The position numbers and the translations under genes are program-made. Shown in pieces: positions 23,877-30,565 of a stretch of 32,234 nucleotides of DNA. The notes below the pieces were generated by a model. That model was given only the letters and a program-made list of their open reading frames with translations. It was not told the DNA's origin and ran no database searches. Source of the stretch: Paraburkholderia tagetis. Lineage in GTDB: Bacteria; Pseudomonadota; Gammaproteobacteria; Burkholderiales; Burkholderiaceae. Positions within the stretch are counted from its first letter, which is position 1; each line of letters starts with the position of its first letter. The stretch lies in NCBI RefSeq assembly GCF_022213065.1, contig NZ_JAKLJA010000063.1:1-32234 (forward strand). Direction: 5' to 3'.

Positions 23877-24974
23877 ATGAGCCTCAAATGCGGCATCGTC
23901 GGCTTGCCCAATGTCGGGAAGTCCACCCTGTTCAACGCGCTGACCAAGGCCGGCATCGCCGCCGAGAACTACCCGTTCTGCACGATCGAGCCGAACGTCG
24001 GCGTGGTCGAAGTGCCGGATCCGCGCCTGAAGGCGCTCTCCGAGATCGTCAAGCCCGAGCGCGTGTTGCCGGCCGTGGTCGAGTTCGTCGACATCGCGGG
24101 CCTCGTCGCCGGCGCGAGCAAGGGCGAAGGCCTCGGCAACCAGTTCCTCGCGAACATCCGCGAAACGGATGCGATTACGCACGTCGTGCGCTGCTTCGAG
24201 GACGAAAACGTGATCCACGTCGCGGGCAAGGTCGATCCGCTCGCCGACATCGAAGTCATCAACACCGAACTCGCGCTCGCCGACCTCAGCACCGTCGAGA
24301 AGGCGCTCACCCGCTACTCGAAGGCCGCCAAGTCGGGCAACGACAAGGAAGCAGGGAAGCTCGTGGCAGTACTGGAAAAGGTGCGCGCGCAGCTCGACCA
24401 GGCGAAGCCGGTGCGCGCGCTCGACCTGAACGAGGACGAACAGGCGCTCATCAAGCCGTTCTGCCTGATCACGGCGAAAAAGACGATGTACGTCGCGAAC
24501 GTGAAGGACGACGGCTTTGAGAACAATCCGTACCTCGAAGCCGTGCGCAAGCACGCCGAAGCCGAGGGCTCGCCGGTGGTGGCGGTGTGCGCCGCGATCG
24601 AAGCGGAAATCGCGGACCTCGACGACGAAGACAAGATCGCGTTCCTCACCGACATGGGCATGGACGAGCCGGGCCTCGACCGCGTGATCCGCGCGGGCTT
24701 CAAGCTGCTCGGCCTGCAAACGTACTTCACGGCGGGCGTGAAGGAAGTGCGCGCGTGGACGATCCACGTCGGCGACACCGCACCGCAAGCAGCCGGCGTG
24801 ATCCACACCGACTTCGAGCGCGGCTTCATCCGCGCGCAGACCATCGCGTTTAACGACTTCATCCAGTACAAGGGCGAAACCGGCGCGAAGGAAGCCGGCA
24901 AGATGCGCGCCGAAGGCAAGGAATATGTCGTGCACGACGGCGACGTGATGAACTTCCTGTTCACCCGCACATAA
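23877..24974 (+). CDS. ychF: ribosome-associated ATPase YchF
   Basis: 365-residue Obg-family P-loop protein. YchF binds the ribosome, prefers ATP over GTP, and is linked to the oxidative-stress response. G1 is GLPNVGKST (9-17) and G3 is DIAG (72-75). At the G4 position, where the family has NxxE instead of the GTPase NKxD, this protein has NVKD (208-211). A coiled-coil insertion and a C-terminal TGS domain (TYFTAGVKEVRAWTI to DGDVMNFLF) follow. ATG 23877 has AAGG at 23867-23870. It is the last core gene before the accessory region. Confidence 0.95.
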   Translation: MSLKCGIVGLPNVGKSTLFNALTKAGIAAENYPFCTIEPNVGVVEVPDPRLKALSEIVKPERVLPAVVEFVDIAGLVAGASKGEGLGNQFLANIRETDAITHVVRCFEDENVIHVAGKVDPLADIEVINTELALADLSTVEKALTRYSKAAKSGNDKEAGKLVAVLEKVRAQLDQAKPVRALDLNEDEQALIKPFCLITAKKTMYVANVKDDGFENNPYLEAVRKHAEAEGSPVVAVCAAIEAEIADLDDEDKIAFLTDMGMDEPGLDRVIRAGFKLLGLQTYFTAGVKEVRAWTIHVGDTAPQAAGVIHTDFERGFIRAQTIAFNDFIQYKGETGAKEAGKMRAEGKEYVVHDGDVMNFLFTRT

Positions 24975-25342
24975 GCGGGTATGGACATTCACCCCAGAAT
25001 CGAACGCCTATGGACACGAGTCGCCAGCGTGTCTTTGTGACAGACGAGTAACGGAGGTCCCCCAGACCCGCCTCCGAGCGTTCGGCAATACATCCGAATC
25101 GGCCGATAGCCGCCTTCTCGAGTTCTCCATTCCCCCTTTTTACAAATAGGGCAAGCCGGCAAAAGCCGGCGCGTCAGACATTCGAGTGTGTGCAACTCTG
25201 GTACCGCCCGCAGGGCGGCTGTCCACACCCGTGCGGTGTGGACAGCAGAGTTGTGCACACGGGGAACTTGCACCGTAACCTGACATCATCGACACTTTTT
25301 TTCAGATGATGCTGCGCGTTCTCGACGACCGCACTCAGCCGG
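24975..25342. other. palindrome-rich intergenic tract at the core/accessory boundary
   Basis: 368 bases with no gene I can support. Inverted repeats include CGGAGG/CCTCCG (25052-25057 with 25071-25076), GCCGGC/GCCGGC (25155-25160 with 25165-25170), the cloverleaf-like element at 25186-25260, and CATCATC/GATGATG (25284-25290 with 25305-25311). A minus-strand frame across it holds two CxxC-like cysteines but has no recognisable family and looks fortuitous. The density of stems suggests a repeated non-coding element or an insertion boundary. Confidence 0.45.
25186..25260. repeat. 75-bp cloverleaf-like palindromic element
   Basis: Outer arms GTGTGTGCAACTCTG (25186-25200) and CAGAGTTGTGCACAC (25246-25260) pair at 13 of 15 positions. 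They enclose two perfect hairpins set side by side: CCGCCC/GGGCGG (25204-25218, three-base loop) and CTGTCCACACC/GGTGTGGACAG (25219-25245, five-base loop). The result is a three-way junction using almost every base. No T-run follows. It may be a mobile palindromic repeat, a structured RNA or a DNA-processing site. Confidence 0.7.
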
Positions 25343-25582
25343 TCAGAGCTTCTGCTCAAGTTCTGCGACGAACCGGCTGGCTGGAATGCCCAGAGCCTCA
25401 CACCAACTACATAGTTCAATAACATCCAGTCGACGCTCGCCGCGCTCGCACTTGCTAATGAAGGTCTGAGTGGTCTCAAGACGAGCTGCGACCTCTTCTT
25501 GTGTAAAACCCGCCTCTTCTCTAGCTGCTCGCAGCAGCTTAGCGAACATTGCGTATCGACGAGAGTAGATAGATTTTTCCAT
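25343..25582 (-). CDS. XRE-family HTH transcriptional regulator
   Basis: 79-residue single-domain repressor-like protein. The helix-turn-helix spans about 27-52 (TQEEVAARLETTQTFISKCERGER), the typical Cro/C1 pattern in which the protein checks an operator with the second helix. No second domain is present. The ATG at 25582 is preferred; an in-frame TTG at 25636 would place the operator-like palindrome inside the gene. A 21-bp inverted repeat 45-65 bases upstream is probably its own binding site. Divergent from the zinc-ribbon gene, so it may regulate both. Small orphan XRE proteins are common in genomic islands. Confidence 0.82.
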   Translation of the reverse strand: MEKSIYSRRYAMFAKLLRAAREEAGFTQEEVAARLETTQTFISKCERGERRLDVIELCSWCEALGIPASRFVAELEQKL

Positions 25583-25626
25583 TGGCGGCTCGACGCGAAG
25601 AGCCGCAAGGTTGCAAGCGATTTTGG

Positions 25627-25647
25627 AATAGTCCAAAATAGACTATT
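25627..25647. promoter_or_regulatory. operator-like inverted repeat of the XRE gene
   Basis: AATAGTC (25627-25633) and GACTATT (25641-25647) are perfect inverted copies around a seven-base A/T-rich spacer. The spacing suits a small HTH dimer. It sits between the divergent XRE and zinc-ribbon genes. Confidence 0.6.
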
Positions 25648-25880
25648 TGCAAGGCGGACCTCGTCCTGCCACCGCGCGGATTCGCGATGTCGCGCTACCG
25701 TCGAATATCAACTTCAAGCGACGCGCGCTCGACTGCAAATTTCTTTTCAAAATTGCTCCTTGCGAAGGACAACTCGTCCCGTCGCAGGTCGATGACGGAG
25801 AACTATTGGTGACTGCTCCTCGAGTAATGCGTCGCACGCGGTCGTGTGATAACTCGCCGGCGGTGCGCCGGCTGTTAAAG

Positions 25881-26438
25881 ATGGTTGAACCCGTGGACAC
25901 CGAACTGCACCCTAAGCCCCGCATGTGGATGGCGAACAGTAGGCAGCGCGAGCTGTTTTCTTGCTTCCCGCTGTTCTTTCGCGCAGTGCATCATCCTGAG
26001 TCGTACCTTGCGAACATCTCGCACTTTGGTATTCAGTGCGGCGTTGGCTGGTATCCAATCATTGAAGCGCTGGCGCGCGACATTGAAGCCGAACTTCGCG
26101 CCTTGTGGCGAGAGCAACTCCAGTTTCCGGAGCAAATCGCCCAGATGGACAGAGCACTCCTGCACGGCCATGCCACCTATCCCGCGCTTCCCCTCTGCAC
26201 CGACATCACACAGGTCGGCGGCGAGCTTACGGTAGTTCTCCTCAGTGGACAGCTGTGTCCCCCGGATGTGGAATCGCGCATCCGCGCGCATGTGCAAATC
26301 GCAGTTACAGGCGCCCGGCACGTATGCGAGAGCTGCGGCAAGCCAGGCGAACTTCGGAAAGGCTATTGGCATCGCGTCTTTTGCGACGAATGCATCGCCC
26401 CAGTCGCCGACTTGGTTCCCGCCGACTCGCACGGATAA
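25881..26438 (+). CDS. uncharacterised protein with C-terminal zinc ribbon
   Basis: 185-residue protein of unknown function. The N-terminal part contains FPLFFRAVHHPESY and FGIQCGVGWYPIIEALARDIE (49-69). The C-terminus has CESCGKPGELRKGYWHRVFCDEC, with Cys149, Cys152, Cys168 and Cys171 as a four-cysteine zinc ribbon. This combination of a GxGW segment followed by a CxxCGxPG...CDxC ribbon recurs in small hypothetical proteins of phages and islands; none has a function known to me. The ATG at 25881 is chosen because similarity starts nearby, though its ribosome site is weak. A TTG 78 codons upstream extends the frame without evident homology. No partner gene is overlapping. Confidence 0.65.
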   Translation: MVEPVDTELHPKPRMWMANSRQRELFSCFPLFFRAVHHPESYLANISHFGIQCGVGWYPIIEALARDIEAELRALWREQLQFPEQIAQMDRALLHGHATYPALPLCTDITQVGGELTVVLLSGQLCPPDVESRIRAHVQIAVTGARHVCESCGKPGELRKGYWHRVFCDECIAPVADLVPADSHG

Positions 26439-26490
26439 GCCAGCGAAAGTTGCGCTCCTGCGCGTGCGATTGCACCGGCAATTGCGACGT

Positions 26491-26504
26491 ATATTGAGCA
26501 ATAT
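26491..26504. promoter_or_regulatory. palindrome at the start of the BPSL0761-like gene
   Basis: ATATTG (26491-26496) and CAATAT (26499-26504) are perfect inverted copies around AG, ending three bases before the ATG at 26508. They occupy the place of the ribosome-binding site, where no Shine-Dalgarno is visible. Confidence 0.4.
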
Positions 26505-26507
26505 CCC

Positions 26508-26708
26508 ATGACCACAGCATATGAGCGTACGAAGGCAGTCATCGAAGCGCGTGAGCTTTTGCAACTGCTTGGCTCGCCCGCCAGCACCACCGCGCGCGAC
26601 GCAATTCGGGACACCGCGCTGTTACTCCTCCGGCACTATCCGCTGGACATCGACCTCGAGATATCAGCCGCGGCATTGCCGGGAATCTGGGCCGCTCCTC
26701 CGCGGTAA
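26508..26708 (+). CDS. BPSL0761-like small protein
   Basis: 66-residue protein resembling the BPSL0761 family of Burkholderia: an N-terminal ERTKAVIEARELLQLL segment, then ARDAIRDTALLLLRHYP. In that family the RxxAxxLLRHYP stretch is characteristic; the function is unknown. The protein is predicted as mainly helical, with no cysteine or membrane segment. The 14-bp palindrome directly before the ATG may control translation or transcription. The gene ends next to the broken phosphatase copy, whose 5' half is missing, so a recombination joint probably lies just after this stop. Confidence 0.65.
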   Translation: MTTAYERTKAVIEARELLQLLGSPASTTARDAIRDTALLLLRHYPLDIDLEISAAALPGIWAAPPR

Positions 26709-27022
26709 CTCACTGGCGCGACAGGACAGTCAAAGAAAATCGTGGTGGCTCCCCCGCGCACGCCGTCACGATTCGCTCGTTTGTCGAATGCCTGTCAGAA
26801 GAAATCACTGCGGTTGTCGTTCACTGTGAAGGCGGCCACTCGAGGTCGTGTGCCATAGCACTCGGACTTCATCAACCAAATGGGCGGCGACTACTAGCTC
26901 AATCAGCCGACTGGGCACAGCGAGATGAGGCGGTGGTACGTGGCATCCTCGGCAAGCTGTACGGGCCAAAATTGCATCAGCTTCGGTCGCGCGTTCTTAT
27001 CATTTCAGTCGCGGAATGCTAG
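26709..27022 (+). pseudogene. truncated copy of the CX5R phosphatase-like gene
   Basis: The frame ending at TAG 27020-27022 reads FVECLSEEITAVVVHCEGG, then HSRSCAIALGLH. It closely matches residues 99-129 of the intact gene at 27281, and keeps the HCX5R motif (codons 26822-26845). The first half of the gene is missing: upstream the frame runs, without a start codon, into the BPSL0761-like gene read in another phase. The 3' part after the motif has diverged but keeps a similar VVRGILG end. I read it as a relic left by recombination or unequal duplication rather than a functional gene. Confidence 0.7.
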
Positions 27023-27041
27023 GTCTACGGAGGGGTACAAG

Positions 27042-27284
27042 ATGCATTCAGAAAATCACATCGACCTGGAGATTGCCCTCCGCAAGATTCACGAGCTGGC
27101 GATGGCCGAAGGTGATTTGGGCTACGCGTATTGGTACGAAGTCGGACGGCTTCTACAGCGAGCCGCTAACATGCAAGCCGAAATAGATTTGCTTTGCAAA
27201 GAGTTGGAACGGTGTCGCGCAACGTGCGCCAAAGCTAACAGAGCCGTTAAGCAGCGCCAGCAGAGTGCGAGCAAGGCGAGATGA
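27042..27284 (+). CDS. small coiled-coil protein upstream of the phosphatase-like gene
   Basis: 80-residue protein I cannot assign. It is almost wholly helical: DLEIALRKIHELAMAEGD, a YAYWYEVGRLLQRAAN segment, and a heptad-like stretch MQAEIDLLCKELERCRATC with a Lys/Gln-rich tail. ATG 27042 has the strongest ribosome site of the region (GGAGGGG, 27029-27035). Its stop overlaps the next start as ATGA (27281-27284), so the two products should be made together. A 35-base piece of this gene, with three changes, recurs at 27886-27920. Confidence 0.7.
   Translation: MHSENHIDLEIALRKIHELAMAEGDLGYAYWYEVGRLLQRAANMQAEIDLLCKELERCRATCAKANRAVKQRQQSASKAR
27183..27217. repeat. 35-bp repeat, copy 1 (inside the coiled-coil gene)
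   Basis: This segment recurs at 27886-27920 with three mismatches. The shared core is TGCAAAGAGTTGGAACGG. Here it codes for part of the heptad region. Confidence 0.9.
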
Positions 27285-27772
27285 CGCAGCGACTTCGGGA
27301 TGTTTTGGGAAAGTTATACAAGCGGCCGGTGAATGGCACGCGCCAAGTATTCGCGCTGTCGCGACGTGACGCCGAGAAACTGCCGCGGCTACCGTCGATT
27401 GCCATCATCTCGGTCACCGCACCGGAACGCCCGCCTGCCAGCCTCGATGGCTTTTCCCATCTGCTGCGCCTGAGCTTCGCAGACGTCGATTTCCTGAGCC
27501 TGAATCTCTCGAAGAAGTCGCGAGGCAAGCTCGTCCACGCATTTACCGCGGAGCAGGCTCAGGCGATTCACTCCTTCATTGAGGCTCTGCCGACGGAGGT
27601 GGTGTCAGTAGTCGTACACTGCGAGGGCGGTTATTCACGTTCATGCGCCATCGCCCTGGCGCTCCACCTGCTTTACGGCTACCAAGCGGAAATCGAGCAT
27701 CTTTCGCAAGCCAACCCATCCATCGTTCGCATGATGCTGGGAAATGACCACGCACATCACGACCCATCGTGA
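27281..27772 (+). CDS. tyrosine/dual-specificity phosphatase-like protein (CX5R)
   Basis: 163-residue protein with the phosphatase P-loop VVVHCEGGYSRSCAIAL: His113, nucleophile-type Cys114 and Arg120 in exact HCX5RS spacing. Candidate general-acid aspartates lie in SFADVDF (Asp68, Asp70). A preceding helix (AEQAQAIHSFIEAL) and a following one (ALALHLLYG) fit the small DSP fold. It may dephosphorylate a protein or a nucleotide; the substrate is unknown. It overlaps the coiled-coil gene by four bases, so that protein is the natural partner candidate. A second, broken copy lies upstream. The ATG has no independent strong ribosome site, consistent with coupling. Confidence 0.72.
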   Translation: MTQRLRDVLGKLYKRPVNGTRQVFALSRRDAEKLPRLPSIAIISVTAPERPPASLDGFSHLLRLSFADVDFLSLNLSKKSRGKLVHAFTAEQAQAIHSFIEALPTEVVSVVVHCEGGYSRSCAIALALHLLYGYQAEIEHLSQANPSIVRMMLGNDHAHHDPS

Positions 27773-27885
27773 TTCGTTTTCCAGTCCCATGAGTAAAGTC
27801 ATTTCTAATGGGTTCGACTCCAAGGGGTTGTCGCCGAATGCACTGAAAGTGCGGAAGACTGCGATAACAATCGCCCTGCGCGACG

Positions 27886-27920
27886 ATAGATTTACTCTGC
27901 AAAGAGTTGGAACGGCGTCG
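27886..27920. repeat. 35-bp repeat, copy 2 (non-coding relic)
   Basis: Direct copy of 27183-27217 with three changes, 703 bases downstream, beyond the phosphatase gene. No matching reading frame is preserved around it. The stretch 27773-28047 otherwise holds a short frame overlapping the end of the phosphatase gene, without recognised similarity, and the hairpin at 27977. Confidence 0.85.
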
Positions 27921-27976
27921 TTCTGGAACATCCCCGTGAATCGCCGGGCACAGTTTCCCACTTACAATAACGGGTA

Positions 27977-28008
27977 GCCTACGGCGCGGCGGCATCAGCA
28001 CCGTAGGC
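27977..28008 (-). terminator. candidate terminator hairpin after the porin gene
   Basis: GCCTACGG (27977-27984) and CCGTAGGC (28001-28008) form an eight-pair stem with a 16-base loop, 39 bases beyond the porin stop. There is no T-run on either strand, so it is a weak call. Confidence 0.35.
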
Positions 28009-28047
28009 CAAACAACCATGTCTCCTCGACCCCCTCGGACCCGGTTC

Positions 28048-29229
28048 TCAGAACTTATGGCGAATGCCGACCCGGACCAGAGCCTGTCGGTCGCTGCTTG
28101 ACGGCGAACTTTGATTGTTGATAGCTGCGACCGCCGCTCGATTCCGCGAGTCGGTTCCCGACGCCTTCTGAAAGACACCCAAAAGATAGACGTCCGTACG
28201 CTTCGACAGGAAATAGTCGATACCCGCCATCCCCTGATGATAGGTGGCTCCTGGATTGGTGCCAGTCGCGGTGGAAACGTCGCTGCCTTTCGTGTAGTCG
28301 TAAGCAACGCCAACAATCAGGGCAGGCGTCACTTGGTACTTAAAGTTTCCTTCCACGTTGTTGAAATGCATGCTGCCCCTGTAGCCCGCCGGGTTCGGAC
28401 CGCTACTGAGGTCACCGATGTCCTTGAAAGCAACGTTCGAATAAGTGAACCCCACGGTGGCAGCACCAATCGTGTACGCACCGCCGGCACTGGCTACTTG
28501 ATAGGTATGCGCGGACATGAAGCCGCTGTATACCGGGCTGGCAACGTTCGCGGTAGTAGCCGAAGGCGTGCCGGTCGTCGCGTTTCCGAAGAAGCCGACG
28601 TTCGGATTTCGCACATTCAAATAGCCTGCACCGAGCGACAACGGGCCGTTGGAATAGCCAACGCCGATTGACCAGGCCTGGTTACGCGTCGCGTCTCCGG
28701 CAACGCCGCCCACTCCGTATTCCACCGCAGCGGAAAAGCCGCCGAAAACAGCACTGCGAACCTTGATTGCATTATTGGTTCGGACAGTGTTGTTCAGATT
28801 GTCGAGGTCGCCGGGATGCGCTCCGACATTCCCGGCCCATTGCGTACCTGCTTCAAACGGCGCCACGTAGTCGGCGTTGGCATCGTACTGTCGCCCGAGC
28901 GTTACCGTTGCCCATCGGGAAGAAAGCCCGACGAATGCCTGCCGGCCGAACAGCAGCCCGCCCTGGCCAAACTTCCCAGTGTTGATATCGAACCCGTTCT
29001 CCAAGGTGAAGATAGCGCTAAGTCCGCCGCCAAGGTCTTCCGTTCCCTTCAAACCCCAACGACTCGCGTTCAACACGCCGCCTTGCATCGCGTATGAACG
29101 ACTTCCGTTCATGTTGCTGTTGTAGTTGAACCCGTTATCGATGATGCCGTACAACGTAACGCTGCTCTGAGCGCAGGCGAAGTTTGCCATTGCCATGCCG
29201 CAGCATGCCAGCACAAAAACCTTTTTCAT
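28048..29229 (-). CDS. outer-membrane porin, Gram-negative general porin family
   Basis: 393-residue precursor of a 16-strand trimeric porin of the Burkholderia OmpC-like group. A signal peptide (MKKVFVLACC to FACA) is cleaved before QSSVTLYGIIDNG, the standard mature start. Internal strands show GSRYSYAMQGG-like loops, SRWGLKGTEDLGGGLSAIFTLE, FGRQAFVGLSS and ATVTLGRQYD. The chain ends in VRVGIRHKF with the C-terminal Phe needed for BAM-mediated insertion. ATG 29229 has GGAGA seven bases upstream. It lies last in the minus-strand cluster and may admit the substrate of the neighbouring transporter; co-transcription is not certain with 123 bases between. Confidence 0.93.
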   Translation of the reverse strand: MKKVFVLACCGMAMANFACAQSSVTLYGIIDNGFNYNSNMNGSRSYAMQGGVLNASRWGLKGTEDLGGGLSAIFTLENGFDINTGKFGQGGLLFGRQAFVGLSSRWATVTLGRQYDANADYVAPFEAGTQWAGNVGAHPGDLDNLNNTVRTNNAIKVRSAVFGGFSAAVEYGVGGVAGDATRNQAWSIGVGYSNGPLSLGAGYLNVRNPNVGFFGNATTGTPSATTANVASPVYSGFMSAHTYQVASAGGAYTIGAATVGFTYSNVAFKDIGDLSSGPNPAGYRGSMHFNNVEGNFKYQVTPALIVGVAYDYTKGSDVSTATGTNPGATYHQGMAGIDYFLSKRTDVYLLGVFQKASGTDSRNRAAVAAINNQSSPSSSDRQALVRVGIRHKF

Positions 29230-29352
29230 CAAAAGTCTCCAATATGTTTTTTTTGAACTTCTACTACATCAACAATAAGGATTGCTATATTTACTATACG
29301 TCGATGACTGACCTCACTGCCGCCTGCTCGGGAATCTACTAGTTGAGAGCTT

Positions 29353-30102
29353 TCATACCTGAGCCAGCGGAGCGACCTGCGCCTCCGTCTGCCCAGAGCG
29401 TGCCAAGCTATCGGCGACGAATCCCGACCTCTTCATCCTTTCGATGTAATCGGACACGTACGCAAGCGCCGACGGCCGGGCCTTAGAAACAGCCATCGCC
29501 TGCTGTATCACCATGAAATAGCCATCGGCCATCTTCAGGTTCGAACGCATCGAAGCAAATTCTGCAAGCGGCTTGTAAATCCCAGCGGCAACATCTGCCT
29601 TGCCTTCAAGCAGCAGTTCGACGGCCCCAACAGACGTCACAGAATGGACGATTTCAGCGTGTTGGAGCGTGCGAGAAAGGAACAGGTCGTATGCGGTGTT
29701 GCGGCCTGCCGCGACACGCACTCCCGGGCGGTCAATGTCGTGCGTCGTAGTGAAAACGGAATCGCTGAGTACGAGGTACCCGCCATGAAGCAACGCATAG
29801 GGCGCCGAGTAGTTAAGGCGGACGCCACGAACGGGGTCGATAGCGAGAAACCCGACGTCGCAATGACCAGAAGCGATTGCCTCAAACGCTTCGTTTGCGG
29901 TCCCGAATGGCACAAGCTCGGCATCAACGTCCAGTTCTCTGGCAAGACCATATGCGAGGTCGACGGAAATCCCGCTCAGTTCGCCGCCCTCGGCGTTTCG
30001 TCGCGCCAGGATGGGATTGCCGTGATTTATTGCAGCCCGCATCGCCCCACTTGGCGCGAGTTCGCGGGCCGCGTCCGCTGCGAACTTGCTCACATCGGTC
30101 AC
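29353..30102 (-). CDS. solute-binding-fold protein (SBP_bac_3 type) without signal peptide
   Basis: 249-residue protein with the type-2 periplasmic-binding fold: an N-terminal lobe (AAINHGNPILA, LSGISVDLAYGLAREL), VGFLAIDPVRGVRLNYSAPY at the hinge, and a second lobe with AAGRNTAYDLFLSR and VELLLEGKADVAAG. Such proteins normally bind amino acids in the periplasm for ABC import. Here no signal peptide is present: the GTG start at 30102 overlaps the GlcG-like stop as GTGA, and the chain begins with a helix (MTDVSKFAADAAREL). No ABC permease or ATPase gene is nearby. It may be a cytoplasmic sensor or enzyme; cyclohexadienyl dehydratase shows that this fold can be catalytic. An upstream start would run into the previous gene and still lacks a signal. 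Confidence 0.78.
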   Translation of the reverse strand: MTDVSKFAADAARELAPSGAMRAAINHGNPILARRNAEGGELSGISVDLAYGLARELDVDAELVPFGTANEAFEAIASGHCDVGFLAIDPVRGVRLNYSAPYALLHGGYLVLSDSVFTTTHDIDRPGVRVAAGRNTAYDLFLSRTLQHAEIVHSVTSVGAVELLLEGKADVAAGIYKPLAEFASMRSNLKMADGYFMVIQQAMAVSKARPSALAYVSDYIERMKRSGFVADSLARSGQTEAQVAPLAQV

Positions 30103-30539
30103 GCCGCATCCCCGGTGTCCGCGACCAGGTCGACGGCGGCGATACCCGCCACTGCACACACCTCGTCCTTCGGCGACGCATCACCACTGACGCCGACTGC
30201 GCCGAGCAAATGTCCATCGCTACTACGGACAAGAACACCACCAGGAACAGGGACTACCTTGCCGCCCGTTAGACCCGACAGCGCCGTCAGGAACGGCGCG
30301 GAAGTCTGCGCGCGGCGGGCCAGTTCACGCCCGCCAAAACCCATCGCGAGGCAGCCGTATGCCTTTCCGGTGGCAATCTCGGGACGCAGCAGGCTCGCTC
30401 CGTCTTCGCGCTTAGCCGCAATCAGATGCCCACCAGCATCCAGAACAACGACACACAACGGCGCAAGCTCAAGTTCACGTCCCTTCTGGAGCGCGCTGTC
30501 GATGACTCGGGTGGCAATGTCAAGATTCAACTGGTTCAT
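30099..30539 (-). CDS. GlcG/HbpS-family (DUF336) protein
   Basis: 146-residue protein of the GlcG/HbpS family: LDIATRVIDSALQKGRELELAPLCVVVLDAGGHLIAAKREDGASLLRPEIATGK is the usual first half. Later come PVPGGVLVRSSDGHLLGAVGVSG and the family's PKDEVCAVAG. Members bind haem or small acids and are often found in catabolic operons; the exact role is unclear. AGGAA lies seven bases before ATG 30539. It starts 26 bases after the unknown gene and its stop overlaps the solute-binding-fold gene start by four bases. Confidence 0.85.
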   Translation of the reverse strand: MNQLNLDIATRVIDSALQKGRELELAPLCVVVLDAGGHLIAAKREDGASLLRPEIATGKAYGCLAMGFGGRELARRAQTSAPFLTALSGLTGGKVVPVPGGVLVRSSDGHLLGAVGVSGDASPKDEVCAVAGIAAVDLVADTGDAA

Positions 30540-30565
30540 TTCTCGATTCCTGTGCAGAGATGCGG

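Noticed and set aside
24989..25030. tRNA-like T-loop (GTTCGATTC on the minus strand)
   Set aside because: The flanking five bases do not pair and no acceptor or anticodon stem can be drawn, so there is no tRNA.
25186..25260. Integron attC-like geometry (AAC in the left arm, GTT in the right arm)
   Set aside because: The seven-base boxes do not fit RYYYAAC/GTTRRRY (GTGCAAC and GTTGTGC), the inner hairpins are perfect rather than bulged, and there is no integrase or cassette array nearby.
24989..25273. 94-codon minus-strand frame with CPICKKG
   Set aside because: No recognised family, no ribosome site, and it runs through all the palindromes of the tract; a chance frame is more likely.
27744..27977. 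77-codon plus-strand frame overlapping the phosphatase 3' end
   Set aside because: It overlaps the end of a better-supported gene, crosses the 35-bp relic in a different phase, has no ribosome site and shows no similarity I recognise.
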